Part shown: in pieces, positions 1-11,941 of the stretch
How positions within the stretch are numbered: position 1 is the first letter of the stretch
Layout of the letters: each line of letters starts with the position of its first letter
From: Phylloscopus collybita
Taxonomy: Eukaryota; Chordata; Aves; Passeriformes; Phylloscopidae
Direction of reading: 5' to 3'
DNA: 64,000 bases
NCBI GenBank assembly: GCA_027886175.1
Contig: JAJNNQ010000137.1
Coordinates: 3,166,001 to 3,230,000, forward strand
The notes under the pieces: model-generated
Databases searched by the model: none
Seen by the model: only the letters and a program-made list of their open reading frames with translations
What the model was told of the DNA's origin: nothing
Made by a program: the position numbers and the translations under genes

Positions 1-2902
1 GGATCACGTTCTCCTGGAGACAGCAAATCCTGCCTCAGTCTTGGCTGGATGTCTCACATACTTCATTGGAGCTTGCTCCTGCTCTTTATGTGCTGGGACT
101 GACAAATCTGTGTGGGAAATATCTGGGAAGATGTTTCCCTTCTGACTGAAGGTCATGCCAGGCTTTTCTCCTCTTCAGATTTAATGGAATCTTTTACCCT
201 CAAACCAAGGTTTGCTCCCATGGGGTTGCAAATCTTTTGCCTTCCAAGGAATATTCCCATCTTCTCACCCATGCAACGCTTGGACTCTCTTTTCTTGATG
301 CCAACTTAGAGTGGTAAATGCTCAGTGGTAAATTTCTGCTGACCCCAGGTTGTTTCAGGTATCAAATCTGACCAAGATATTTTGCAGAACATCTCCAGAA
401 ATATTTCTCCTGACTCCCTGTCTTGATATTTTTGGTGTTCATTCTGAACTAAGTTTTTATTTGTTTTGTTTTCTTGATGTTCAGTTGTGCTGTATTTTAT
501 AACAGCAAATAAATTCCTTAAGGTCAAAAGGATTTATTTTTCTTTTAGATGGAAAGGCATTTTTGATCTTGAGAAAATGAGTACTGGAAAGAAATATAAA
601 CTAAAAACCTATTTGAGGAGTAGGACTTCTTTCTTTTAGAAGAAACAAGAAATGTCCATCTGAATGTCACATGTCCATCTAAAACCCTTTCTAACTAAAA
701 GCAATTTCTTACAAAATACTGTGCTACAAACAGGCAAACCTTCCCACAGAAAGATGAGCAGACAAAAAGGGAAGTTTGCCAAGTCACTTGATGAATTTCT
801 TCAATTTTCCCCAAGTCTTTGCATCTGTGTGCCAAGCTGATGTTTTAAAACAGAAACAAAAATTACTTGGAGTTTATATTTTGGTCATGTCTAGAGGCAC
901 TAAACAGCATTAGAGCTACTGGCTAGTGGGTGCTGTAGGAAAAACAAATTACTTTTCCTGCCTTGAAATATTTTCAGTTGGGACACAGAAAAAAGGCTTC
1001 TTACTCAAACTAACTTACATGATTCCTTATCTTACACCATTAGTTGGTGTTAAATGTCTCTCCCTTCTGCCCTTTCCTCATTTATTTGTGTCATTGCCAG
1101 ATTTTCTTCTGGAGACTGTTCCTTGAAAGAAAGCAAAGAAGCTACGGCAGAGACTGAAAGAACAGGTGATAGGGAGCAGCTTTTCTAATGCTCACAGCAA
1201 GGACAGAATAAAGTAAGGGCAGTCCCACCTGCAAAGAAGAAACCACTGTTACCATCCCAACAGTGCAGCATTAGCATCTCTTTACATCAATCTTTGTTGA
1301 TTAAAGTCAACTTGGTGTTGACTTTATTCAACAGGAGGCTCCCAGAGCATTTCCAGCCCTTCTGGGTAATGGATCTGAATTCCATCCCCTGCTGTACACT
1401 GATTTTCTCTTCCATCTCAGGTAAGCTCAGATTCAATCCAGGCCCAGACCCACCTTGAAAATAAGGATAAATGCATCTCTGAAGCGCAAAATGTTTGGAC
1501 AAAAGTCTCTTGCTCACAGTAGATGGACTGGAGAGGAGACAGGTTTGGATCCCTGTGTTGCAGGGATTTACACCTCCAAAAGAGGCTTTTAGTACTGAAT
1601 AATAACATGCTTCTAATTAAGGTTCTTGCTGTAAAATCTCTAATCTGGTAACACATTGCGCAGGAAGCAAGCAGACATCTGTTCCTATGAACACATCAAT
1701 ATTAAGGTGGATTTTGGATGCAAAACTCTCCCCATGCTGTTTAATAATGCCACTGGCAGAAGAGATCTCCCGCCTTAATATCTGGCAGCAAATGTTTTGC
1801 AACAGGGCCGTGTATTCCGTGGAGGACGGTGTGAATGTACGATCCAATTTTCTCTGGCAAAGCGTCCATCATGCATGTGGAATTTCTTGAGGAAGACAAT
1901 AACCCCTCCCATCCACGAAATCAGGTTGATGGGTGAACAGGACTAGGTAGAGAGACAGGAACACTCTCACATCCAGCATTACCATCTGTGGCCTCCCTTT
2001 TGGGATTTTTTTTAATGGGGAAATATTTGGAGTTGGGTGAGACCTTCTGAAATGAGGAGTGAGTGGAAGAGCCTACCTGGCAAAGATAACTCACCTGGCT
2101 TAAGGTGTTGGTCCCTACAGTGCCCAGGTACATTTCAGCCCATTTTGTGCTCTCAGAGCTGTTCCTGATGGGAAGTAGGGGAGTGCAGGACTGACTTTTC
2201 CAGAACAACCAAAACTCTGTCCTGAACCAGCAGTTCATCTCCACCACTAAGTCAAGCACAAATCCCTTGTGGTATTTCACAGAGTGTTCCTTTTTCCCTC
2301 CAACAGCTTGTCTGTATCACAAGCCAGAGTCAGACTCTTCATATTTAACTGCCCTCAATGCCTTTTTCTTCCACGAGTTTTTCCTGCTGCTTTTTTGACC
2401 CCATGTAACATTATGGCATCCACATCCTCCTGAGAAAAAACCTGGAGAACTTGGTACAGACTGTGAGAAGAGCCACACATTTCTCCTCTCCTAGGATCTC
2501 ACTGGAATCTGCCTTTTTAATTAGCTGAAAGTTTCAACCTTGTAGAGTTTTTCTGGAGATCAGTAAAAGTTCTCAAGGCTCTGCAGCACCAGTGGGTGAC
2601 CATCTCTTACTGACACCCATCCTGCACTGTAAACAGGCTAATTTTGAATGATTATTTCGGGTTGGCTGCAAAGTGCACTTGCTACAGGTACACAGAACCA
2701 TCAGGTTTCTGTTAGATATTTTTTTCCATTAATTTTGTTTTCTTGTATGCAAATAGGAAAGCAGTTTCTTGTTCTGGCACACAGATGTGTTGGTACTGCC
2801 TAGAAATAGCTTTGTTGCTTACATCCAACACCAGACGGGGATGGAAGTTTGATTAACCCCACACAAGAGATGATAAAAAGAATCCCCCAACTCACACTGA
2901 AA
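1..2902. other. noncoding stretch, no gene seen
   Basis: No open frame longer than about 120 codons occurs on either strand, and none has a recognisable domain, signal peptide or splice-flanked exon pattern. There is no CpG-rich promoter-like segment and no long tandem repeat. I see only ordinary AT-leaning avian noncoding sequence. Confidence 0.7.
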
Positions 2903-3205
2903 CACTCTCCACAACTCTGACAGGAGGGTGCAGCCAGGTGAGGGTCAGGCTTTGCTTCCAGGCAACAAGGGACAGGACAAGAGGAAAATGGTTCAAGTTT
3001 CAACAGGAGAGATTTAGGTTGGATATCAGGAAAAATTTCTTCATTGGAAGGATTGTCAAGCACTGGAGTCACCATTCCTGGAGAGATTTAAGAGCTGTGT
3101 GGATGTGACACTTGGGGACATGATTTAGTGGTGGCTGTGACAGTGCTGGGTTAATGGTTGGGCTTGGTAAACTTTGAGATCTTTTCCAACCTAAATGAAT
3201 CCATG
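2903..3205 (+). mobile_element. CR1 LINE 3' end fragment
   Basis: The sequence follows the 3' untranslated end of avian CR1 from 'caggagggtgcagccaggtg' through 'gacaggacaagagg', 'ttaggttggatatcagg' and 'gtcaagcactggagtcacc' to 'atcttttccaacctaaatga' near 3195. CR1 is the main LINE of birds, and 5'-truncated copies like this are typical. It lacks the reverse-transcriptase part and is inactive. The diagnostic 8-bp tail repeat has decayed to 'aatgaatccatg'. A CR1-X/Y type is likely, but the subfamily was not tested. Confidence 0.88.
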
Positions 3206-4290
3206 GGAGAAGGAGCAGAGGCTCCACGCAGAGCCATGAGGCTGCCAAGGGACACAACTGTCTTTCATTTAAGATCCCAGCTTTGACAGACACCAGGTTG
3301 TCTTGTGACATTGGGCATCATGTATTTTGGATTTTTAAAACATTAACTGAGCAAGAAGAAGAGAGTTAGCAGCAGAAGAGGAGACAGAGTGCAGTAACAC
3401 TGAATGATGAAGCAAAACATGTCTTCAGAGCAAAAAAAAAAAAATCCTTGATCAAACCTGTGTCAGATTTAAAGATTTGCACTTCTCAGCCATCCGAGTT
3501 ACACAGGGGGATAGACTGGCAGATATATTATGTAAATTAGGATCAAAATACTTGCACATCTGCTTCAATCTTATCTTCTCAGCCTTCTAAAATCGTAATT
3601 ACAAGTGTAGGTATTACAGCTCAGACACTCAGATGGTTTTGGGCATCTACTTCCCACACTCCAAGAAGAATATACCAGAGCACAAGACTAACAAGAAGTG
3701 AGGGGCTTCACAGCAGTTAAAGGCAAAATGCAAATGTAATATCGAACTGCTCTCCTCTGTTTGCTTGGAAAGAGGCTCCAACCCAAAGTTTCAGATCCAG
3801 GAAGGACTCAGCATGGCTTGGGGAGCTCCCAGACTCTGGCTGTTTGTCATACAGATGGCCTGTCTCTTCTGAGTCCATGGAAAAGATGTAATAACACAGG
3901 CTAATGAGGGGTATTGCCTCATGACTGTGGTTCTTTAAAACAGAAAACTTGTTAAAGTGGTGGCTCACTTGCAGCTCTGATGACAACGGAGGGTAGAGCA
4001 AGAAATGAGCTGAATGCACAGTGAGGAGGCACTGTGGCAATTTGGAGTGAGGAATTGACCCCTTAGGGCTTGGTTCTAGAAGCACTCATGAGCCACCCTT
4101 TTGTCACTTCCCAGCAGAGCAGCTCAGCAGAGGCAAGGACAGCTGCACCCTGAATTCCTTGCAGATCCAGCTGGGTACATGGTTTGTATGAGTTTGAAAG
4201 TTCCAGAAAAGCAGTTTATTTGAGTGATTGCTGGCAGTAGTGCAGCATCACGTAACAAAGGGGAGCTGGGTACAGGGATGCAGCACCAGG
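3206..4290. other. noncoding stretch, no gene seen
   Basis: Unique-looking sequence with a 12-base A run near 3430-3441. A 122-codon minus-strand frame (3717-4085) shows no domain or codon pattern that I would accept as coding. Nothing else is supported. Confidence 0.65.
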
Positions 4291-4475
4291 CATGACAAAC
4301 TGGTGGAACAGGTTGTCCAGAGAAGTTGTGGATCCCTGGAAGTGTTCAAGGCCAGGGTGGATGGGGCTCTGAGCAACTTGGTCCAGTGGAAGGTGTCCCT
4401 GCCCTTGTCAGGGGCATGGAACGAGACAACACAAAAATCCCTTCCAACCCAAAAGAACTACATGATTTTAGGACA
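4291..4475 (+). mobile_element. CR1 LINE 3' end fragment
   Basis: The segment reads 'ggaacaggttgtccagagaa', 'gtggatccctggaagtgttc', 'aaggccagggtggatggggc' and ends 'cccttccaacccaaaagaac', which is the standard CR1 3' end in the forward direction. It carries a small internal change ('gcccttgtcaggggcatgga'). The terminal ATTCTATG-type repeat is lost, and the copy stops about 125 bp before the ERV LTR at 4599. Confidence 0.88.
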
Positions 4476-4970
4476 GAAACAGACCCATGTTGCCTGGAGA
4501 GGCCAGGTCAGTGTGTTAAAGCCTCTCTATCCACCTGCCAGTCTCCCTCTGTCCGTGTCAGGGACAAAGTCATGGGAGGATGGATGGGTCTGACCTGCTG
4601 TAACGGGTTGACACAGTCTGGTTTTTAATTAAAGAGGGAAAATGGAATATTACCCTGTCAGGATCTTAAAAAGTGTTTTGGAAAGGACAGGGACCTATCA
4701 GAAGCCAATTCTTAGCTATCGGCATATGGTTTGACCGCTGAGAAAGCTGAACGCGACTTTTGGCAATACCAAAATACCAATACCCATACCAAAAGCTGAG
4801 GCTGTGTTTGAGCTTGCCCTCTGCTGCCCACGATGTCACCTGGTGGCTCGCTGGCAGCAGAGGGGGGCCCAGCTTAGGCCCGGCTGCCCCTGTGAGGCCG
4901 GGCCGGGCCGGGCTGGGCCTGCCCGGGCCTCCGGGAGCCGCTGCCCGCGGCAGAGCGGCCCGGGCCGGCT

Positions 4971-5288
4971 GAGCCCCCTTTCCCCGGCTGAGCCCCCTTT
5001 CCCCGGCTGAGCCCCCTTTTTCTGGCTGAGCCCCCTTTCCTCGGCTGAGCCCCCTTTCCCCGGCTGAGCCCCCTTTCCCAGGCTGAGCCCCTTTTTCTGG
5101 CTGAGCCCCTTTTTCTGGCTGAGCCCCCTTTCCCCGGCTGAGCCCCCTTTCCCCAGCTGAGCCCCCTTTCCCCGGCTGAGCCCCCTTTCCTCGGCTGAGC
5201 CCCTTTTTCTGGCTGAGCCCCCTTTCCTCGGCTGAGCCCCTTTTTCTGGCTGAGCCCCTTTTTCTGGCTGAGCCCCCTTTCCCCGGCT
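4971..5288. repeat. 19-bp minisatellite, 17 units, inside the LTR
   Basis: Seventeen head-to-tail units of the form GAGCCCCCTTTCCCCGGCT. Twelve are 19 bp and five are 18-bp variants that lack one C and carry CTTTTTCTGG, giving exactly 318 bp. Variant units (TTTTTCT, TTTCCTC, TTTCCCA) are interspersed, as in arrays that evolve by unequal exchange or slippage. Because 19 is not a multiple of 3, all minus-strand frames stay open and produce spurious Gly/Lys/Ala/Gln-rich ORFs of 200-280 codons. The minus strand is G-rich with alternating GGGG and GGGGG runs. Confidence 0.95.
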
Positions 5289-5598
5289 GCAGCTCGGCCG
5301 TGTACCCGGGGCTGCGGCGGAGCAGGCCAGGCCATGGCCAGCCCCGGCAGCTGGCACCGGGGAAGGGGAGCCTGCACTGACTCTGGTAGCAGCTCCGTGC
5401 TGGGCCACCCTGGATGAGACCGAGGGGTGGAAAGCAGGAGACATTCACCAGCCGGCTGCTCTAAATCTTCTCGGCCTGAGTTCTCTTCCCCCATCCCCGC
5501 GGGGCTTTTGAAAATCCCGGCGGCTGCTGGCCGGCAAAGATCGATCACCATCTGCAGGCCTCGGGCAAGAATGTTAACTCCTTCCTGACACAGCCCGA

Positions 5599-5601
<3 letters not shown>

Positions 5602-5666
<65 letters not shown>

Positions 5667-5667
5667 T
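5602..5667. repeat. (TTA)22 microsatellite
   Basis: About 66 bp of uninterrupted TTA/ATT triplets within the LTR, flanked by 'cagcccgattg' and a short T run. Its purity suggests recent expansion and likely length polymorphism. Confidence 0.97.
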
Positions 5668-6436
5668 TTAAACCCTGTACCCTTCTCAGAGAGAGAGAAA
5701 AGGCCAAATGAGGGTTATGTAAAGGGACAATAGAGAGATACCAAAGTCAGTAAAGGAACCTCTTAGGTTGAAGAGATGACAAGTTGCCTTAGTCCTAGGC
5801 TGAAAAATCTCCTATGAGTTGTGGTAACAGACTTAAATATGAATATGCCAGAATAATCCTCTAAATCGTGGACAGTATGAATTGGGGAGATGATTTGTGG
5901 ATCTTTGAGCAAAGGTATCTGTGATTTACTGAGTGAATATTGAATTAAAAGTTCTCACCTAGTGATCCTGTAAGATGTTTGAACAGAGAGAGATGAGAAG
6001 AAGCCCTTCTGTGTGAAGGTAAGAAGAAGTAAGAAGACATCTCTGTTCCCTGGGATGAAGAATTCTTTACCTTTGAAGTTGCTCATCTTTAAAAGGTGAC
6101 ACCCCAACATGTGAGTCTACAGCCCATGTGTAGTCATGGGAAAAGGCAGTGTAATACGACAGGTCTACAAGTGCAGAAGTTTCCCAGGCGGGCTGCTTTT
6201 GTGAGAGTTGAAAGCCACAAGCAGACTGTTTTCTCTTGTGGAAAGTTACCAAAACAAAACAGGAGAGACTTTTCTCTCTCAAAAACTGAATGAAAGACTT
6301 TTATAAGTGGTACTGACCTGGAGTTCTTGAGTTTTGCCTCTTTACATTATTTGTGGGAAAGTTAATATTTCGTGGTGGGAGAAGGGGTTGTTTTGGAAGT
6401 TTAATTTGTTTTTTCTTCTTCTTGTTAGTGTGTGTT

Positions 6437-6442
6437 AATAAA
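6437..6442 (+). promoter_or_regulatory. LTR poly-A signal AATAAA
   Basis: A canonical AATAAA in 'gtgttaataaacat', 133 bp before the LTR end, is placed where the R region poly-A signal of a retroviral LTR is expected. A T-rich stretch follows. Confidence 0.6.
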
Positions 6443-6575
6443 CATATCTGTTTAATTTTAAGTTGAACCTGTTCTGCCTTTTCATCCTAATCCTATTTTA
6501 CAGCAGAAAGACATTAGACTACTACACTAAATTTGGCAAACAGAAACAAAATTTGATGAACTTGAAACCGTTACA

Positions 6576-6740
6576 TTTTTTGGTGTTTCCGCCCAATTAC
6601 GAATTTAAACCTAGAACACCTACCCAAGCCTCCTCTCAGCCCTATGTTGCATTAAATGTAATTAAATAAACTGTCTTAAATTACTGTAAAATCAAATTAC
6701 TGTAAAATTTATTTACTGTAAGTAAATAAACTGTCTCACC
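6576..6740 (+). mobile_element. truncated ERV leader with tRNA-Val primer-binding site
   Basis: After a 5-base T spacer, positions 6581-6594 read TGGTGTTTCCGCCC. This is the exact complement of the last 14 bases of vertebrate tRNA-Val, including CCA. The next ten bases also resemble the tRNA complement (GGTTTCGAAC expected, 'aattacgaat' seen), mostly with G-to-A type decay. A short leader follows, but no gag, pol or env reading frame is visible; the sequence soon becomes a local duplication of 'aataaactgtct' (about 6665 and 6726) with two 'aaattactgtaaaat' copies. The provirus body is deleted or never reached this locus. The exact 3' limit is uncertain. Confidence 0.75.
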
Positions 6741-9700
6741 CAAGGACATCAGATCCACAACTCACCAAGGTCAGCACCACTGAGATCTGCAGGGCTGAGC
6801 CCCAGCACAGAGAAGAGCATAACTGGCTCTGGTCTTTCCCAAGACTAACAGAATCAGCCAGAATACTTTGCTTCTACAGCAACCCTTGGCAGCTTTGGTG
6901 TTTTCTGTATTTTCCCCACTGAACAAGGTGAGAGTGGATGTTTTTGCATTAGTGAGAAGTTTCCACAGGGAAACAAGCTGCCCACTGTCACACCAAGAGC
7001 CTGTGTGAGCAGGGCTGGGATCCCCAGCAGGGCACACCACGTGTAAAATTCATGAAGCTCTGTCTGGGTCTGAGGCACTTGTGCAGCCCAGCTGGGGCTG
7101 GGAATGGCTCAGGCACCTCCCAGACCATCTCATCTCCACAGCTTCCAAAAGGTTCCTTCCCTTCACTCCAAAGTCAGGCAAGACAGGTGAAATCCCCGCT
7201 CCCTCAAATGCACGTCTCGAAGAAGAGATTTGCTCCTCAGAGCCAAGAACACTGAACTCTTACCTTTCATTTTGCTGGTTTCCATGGAAACCATAAAATT
7301 AAGCTATGCAGTTACTTACTGCAACATTACATAATCTGCCAAACACTCTGATGTTTCTCAACAAACGTGTTTGTTCTGGGCTGGCTGGTTGGCTTTGTTT
7401 TTTCCTTTACCAGTATGATCAGCCTGATCCGTGTTGATCTGCTTAAACAAGGACCAGTGGTGTAAAATCAGGTATTAAAATGCAACTTCTGTCAGTTCTT
7501 CTCTCCAGAGGATGACAGCTCTGCCTGCTTCCACTGCTGGCTTGCAGCTGCAGTTTAAGGTTTTACAGCACTGCTCCTCCCCTGATCATACAGATGGGGT
7601 TGGATTGAAGAGGATCCAATCCCACTTCTGGCCTTGGGGATAATAAATAGTTTCCACACTGCTCCAGGTTATCTGCATCCATAATAATACTGTGCAAAAA
7701 ATGTGGTCATATGCAATGATTATTTTTGTTTGTTTAATTAGGGCCTCAAGGCAGGGTGGAATGGGCTGCTTTCAGTTCAGTTTCCCACACGGACCTGAGG
7801 GATCACATTTTGGACAAGCACTGTGGAATATCCTGCAAATTTATTATGAAGGAAGAAATCTCATTATAAAACAACACTAATACACATTTTTTGATGTTCC
7901 TGGCACTCAGCCATCTCTGTTGGAACTGGACCAGAGGCAGCAGCAATGTTTGGGATGAAGGAAGGTGCTGTGCAATCACTCTTTAACACTTGTGGCCAGA
8001 CTTATTTTAAATAGAGCTCAGCAAAGCCACTTAGCTCTTCTTTGTATTTTCCAGGATACATGACCCTGCTTCTGTAGGGAATAATGCCAAAAAACTTTCT
8101 TACCATTGGTGAGACTAAACTGTTCCTTTTGTAGCTGCAGAGGGCAAAGGAAAGACCTCAGCTGGGCTTTGGGGCTTGCACAGAAAATACAGTGGGAAAA
8201 GGGAGAACACAAACACATGGATTTATGTCCTCAGAGAAGGATTGCAACTTGTAGGTCAGCATCCATCACCTTCCAGTGCTGTATCTCTCAGGCTACTTTT
8301 GATAGTAAACTAAAAATGTCCAGGAGATTACTCAGGCCAGATCAAGTCATTTGTTTGGATGTTTTAGCTCTGACTTGTTTCTGCCCCAGGTCTCACATCA
8401 CACCAAGGAGGGTGTGGATACAGCACAGGAGAGCCTGGCCCATTCTGGGTTCAGAAGAAGAGAGTTCAGGTGTTACTGTGTTTCCCTGAAGCCCAGAAAT
8501 CAGCTGTGGCCCATTTTATTTGCTAGTAAGTCAAGAAGCATTTTCAAAGAAATGATCAAGTCCAGCAAGGCCAGTGTAAATTAAAGCTGACAGAGATGCA
8601 GTCACTTCTCCTGGCAGCATCCTTTCTTATCTCTCCAATCAATTTATCCCTTCAGCAAAACCCACATCTTCCTTGAGCACTGCTCAGCCTTGGCATAGAA
8701 TCTTGAGAATCCTTTTCTGGGAGGTGATGGCTTTTGGTTTTGAAATATTGCTGAGAAACCCAAGGGAAAGCTGGGGTTCCTCCTCACACCACTGACCATG
8801 TTTGCCACCAGGTGACATCACAGAAACACCATCCATATCCCTGGCAAATCTGTCTTTTCATGAGTTAATCTCAGTCTGCTCCAGCCTCTTAGCGCTCACT
8901 GGCTTTGTGTGACATGTGAGACAGTGATCTTAGTATGATATAAAGACATAAAATGCTAAGCAACTGAAGCAGCTGCTCGTGCACCATTCAAAGAGCACAC
9001 ACACCCAATAAAACAGGCATTTGCAGTGACTATAAATAGCTGGGAATAGCAGATAACTAATTATTTGAGTGTCAAAAAAACTCTAGGCAACCTCATGTGA
9101 CATAATGACACATGTCATGGATAATAACCCCCAGCCTGAGATGAGGATGGAATTTAAAAGAACTGGAGGTTTCCTTGGTTTGCCATAATGGTCAGTCTAT
9201 TTTTTTTTTTTTCCCATTTCAGTGCTAAATATTGGAGATGTTTCTCTTGCTGAATACTTATATATTCCACTTTGAAGTCAAGTGGTTCAGTCAGGTAAAT
9301 TGGCATCCTTGAAAAGAAACTGCACCTGGAGAGGGTGGTTCAGGAAGCCTCTAAAGTAAGTATTTATTGTATCTTTTGAGTTGTAGGAAAAGCAGTATTA
9401 ACTTAAACTGCATAATAAATCTCTGCAAAATAAAGACTGTGTTTAAGATCTCTGCAGGGTCTCATCTTTTCAATTTTCTGGTTTGCTGTTTCTCTTCTTT
9501 CTATGCATTTCTTGATGTGAAAAGTTTGCTCACTCTGTACTCATTTTCTACTACACCAAGCAGCATCACTACTCCATTTTCACCATAATAAAGAATCATC
9601 ATGAAGTATAAAGAAAATATCAGATAATGCCAATACTGGTGGTTTTTTGCTTTCCCCTGAACGGGTTTTACTGAGCCTGCAGACAGGCCTTCCTGTGAAC

Positions 9701-11941
9701 ATCTCTATCCATGAAATTCCAGCATGTGGATGATAAATTGACAGGCTTATTTGTCATCCAAATATTTGTGATGCAGTTTAATTTCTTATAATTATTTTTT
9801 TAATAAACTCTTGAACATCACTAGTTGCAAAACCCAAAGGCAGTTGTTACCCCCTGATTTTCTTTTTTTTTGTTGTTTCTTTCTACTGAAGATTTTTCAG
9901 ACATTTCTGTGCTACATCAGAGCAGTGTAGTTACTACAGTTACTTTGGTAACTACCCCTATTTCCAACCTGAAGGATTATTCAAAACAGCAGAGCATAGA
10001 AACAGGTTGAGCATGTGACCCAACATGTTCAGAAACAGGAGGAGGACAGCACTGCTCTGGTACTAAACAGCAATTAAATAATCCACAAGCAATTAGCAGA
10101 ACATATCTTCCTGGTGTTTTAGAAAGGGTCAGACAAAAGTAAATCATTAAATGAATAAATGAGGGAAGTGATGCATTGGAAATGCTGTGTGGAAAAGAAT
10201 GAAGCTGCACCCAGCAGCCAGAGAATCATCAAAACAGTGAGAATTACTAATTTTAGCACATCCAGAATTATTAGTCCTGAAGGACTGAAGGGACCTCCAG
10301 AAGCCTGAACAGAATTATGATCCTTATAACCTTGCAGGTGTTTGAGGTCAAATCCCAAAATTGCTCCTCAGGAACCTGGGCACCTCTCCTGAGAGGAACC
10401 TGTGAAATCATCTTATCCAAAGCTTATTAAATGCTCAACTTTACACAACTTCCTCTGCTCCCACTGTTGGCTCTCCCACCATCTCATCCACATTTGCCTT
10501 TGTGGAAGGAAATTCCATTTACTTCACTGTTCTCTGGATTGCAGCAGATCATTGTGTCATTAAAATTTGCTTCTTTCTTGCTTGCACATGAATATAAATG
10601 GGAGATTTTATGAAGGGATCTGTTGATATGGATGGACTTGCAGAAGACACAAGCTGGCTCTTTTGCCTGATTTTATATTTTTTATTTTCATTATTTCAAG
10701 GCTCTTGATATTTTCCCACCAGAAGAATCCCATCTAAACCAAATCCTGGCCGACTAATTATAACACTGATCTTCCTAACCTTTCACAAACCTTTTTTCAT
10801 ACTGTTAACACACCAGAATAAACCCATGGATCACAGAGTAAAACTCACAGGTTAAAAGGATAAATCAGAGGCAATTGTTTTGATACATCAAAATTTCAAT
10901 GTATAGTTTCACAAGGACAGTGAAATTATTACAGATTTGGGTAATACTTGTGAGGTTTTGAAACTTCAACAGAAATTCAAATCTTTTCTGCTACTTTAAC
11001 ATTCTTTCCTGCACTCCAGTCTCAGAGAACAAATATCTTAGGGCTTTTCTACATGAGAAAATTGATGTTGCAGAAGTGCTGTCCATTCTTTGACTTTAAT
11101 TGGGTTTAACTTTAAAAATGCTGAAGTCTCGCCTGTCTGAGCTGAAGAGGATTTTGCTTGGAGACTAATGGCTTAGCTAGTTTAGGTTTGGGGAAGTATT
11201 TCAGAAGGATTCTGGGCCTTAATGCTTTGTGTAGTGCAGCTACCACTGGTGAGGTGTCAAAAAAGGCTCTTGAGAGAGAAGCCTGTGTCAACAGAAGTTT
11301 TTAAGCAGGAGGAAATTCTTTGGTGTGCTTTCTGACACTGTGACATCAAGTGGATATGCCACAACTGTAGCTAAGATTTGCAGAACCTTGTTGTGTCAGC
11401 CTTACCCTGGGGAGCACCAGGAACAAGCAACTGTTCTTTATACAGCAGAAAAACTTTCTAAAGGGAAAAGAATCTTGTTAGCAATTCTTTTAGAAAAGTC
11501 TCCACACCGTGTGGCTTCTGGAGGAGGGAATTGTATCAGGATTGTGTATCCTTCCCTGCTGAATTCAAGCTGCAGAGATCCTTCTCCACAGATATCAGCT
11601 CAATATACATCATTTGTGCTGACAGGGTCTTTAATTGGGATGGCTCAGAAATGATAAACCAAGAGCCAGAGAAACATCTATTGCAAAAATCCATTGGCTT
11701 TGCACCCAATGGTTAAGGATTTCCATTCCCTGGTGCTTGTAGTGGGAAGCTGCCTGGGTTGGCAGTTTCCTACTCCATAAGAGTACAAAACTTAAGTCTG
11801 GGCAGGTGCAAAAGGGTCTCTAATTTCTCCATAGACTCCCTCATGTAAAAAACAACCCAAAAAACCAAACCAAACCTTAGAAATTCAACAGCATCAAATT
11901 ATGAAGCAGAATAGTGAATCCAATTTCTACAAGATTGCCTA
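6741..11941. other. noncoding stretch, few landmarks
   Basis: No supported gene. Landmarks are a T run at about 9201-9212, a MEF2-type site at 9030, and a 16-base motif at 8804-8819 shared with the LTR. About 8930-9130 is AT-rich and CNE-like. Open frames (longest 127 codons at 8106-8489) lack recognisable domains. Confidence 0.6.
9030..9041. promoter_or_regulatory. MEF2-type motif
   Basis: 'ctataaatagct' contains CTATAAATAG, which fits the MEF2 consensus YTA(A/T)4TAR exactly. It lies in an AT-rich block without repeats. A single short motif can occur by chance in 64 kb, so function is only suggested. Confidence 0.3.

Larger units (their letters stand above)
4599..6575 (+). mobile_element. 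ERV 5' LTR, about 2.0 kb, CpG-rich
   Basis: The segment starts TGTAACGG and ends CCGTTACA, a perfect 8-bp inverted terminal pair with the retroviral TG...CA ends. An AATAAA poly-A signal lies at 6437-6442, about 130 bp before the end, as expected for R/U5. Five bases after the CA is a tRNA-Val-type primer-binding site (6581-6594), which fixes this as a 5' LTR on the plus strand. The middle (about 4850-5560) is GC- and CpG-rich and contains a 19-bp minisatellite and a (TTA)n array, which help explain the unusual length. No matching 5-bp target duplication flanks it (left CCTGC, right TTTTT), consistent with a provirus whose body and 3' LTR are gone from this window. Family unknown to me; a passerine ERV is likely. 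Confidence 0.75.

Noticed and set aside
4228..4628. ORFs of 100-121 codons near 4.3 kb, and similar ones at 35540-35809 and 17503-17895
   Set aside because: They read through CR1 3' ends and give the usual chance translations of that untranslated region, not CR1 protein.
4971..5288. Possible CRISPR-like array
   Set aside because: Units are contiguous with no spacers, and the context is a vertebrate ERV LTR. It is a minisatellite.
4666..5707. Minus-strand ORFs of 202-277 codons with Gly/Lys/Gln/Ala repeats
   Set aside because: They are translations of the 19-bp minisatellite, whose length keeps all three frames open; one also starts in the TTA array. No domain, and the DNA is an LTR.
6581..6594. 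Possible tRNA-Val gene
   Set aside because: Only the complement of the 3' end of the tRNA is present, right after an LTR end. No cloverleaf or anticodon arm follows, so it is a primer-binding site.
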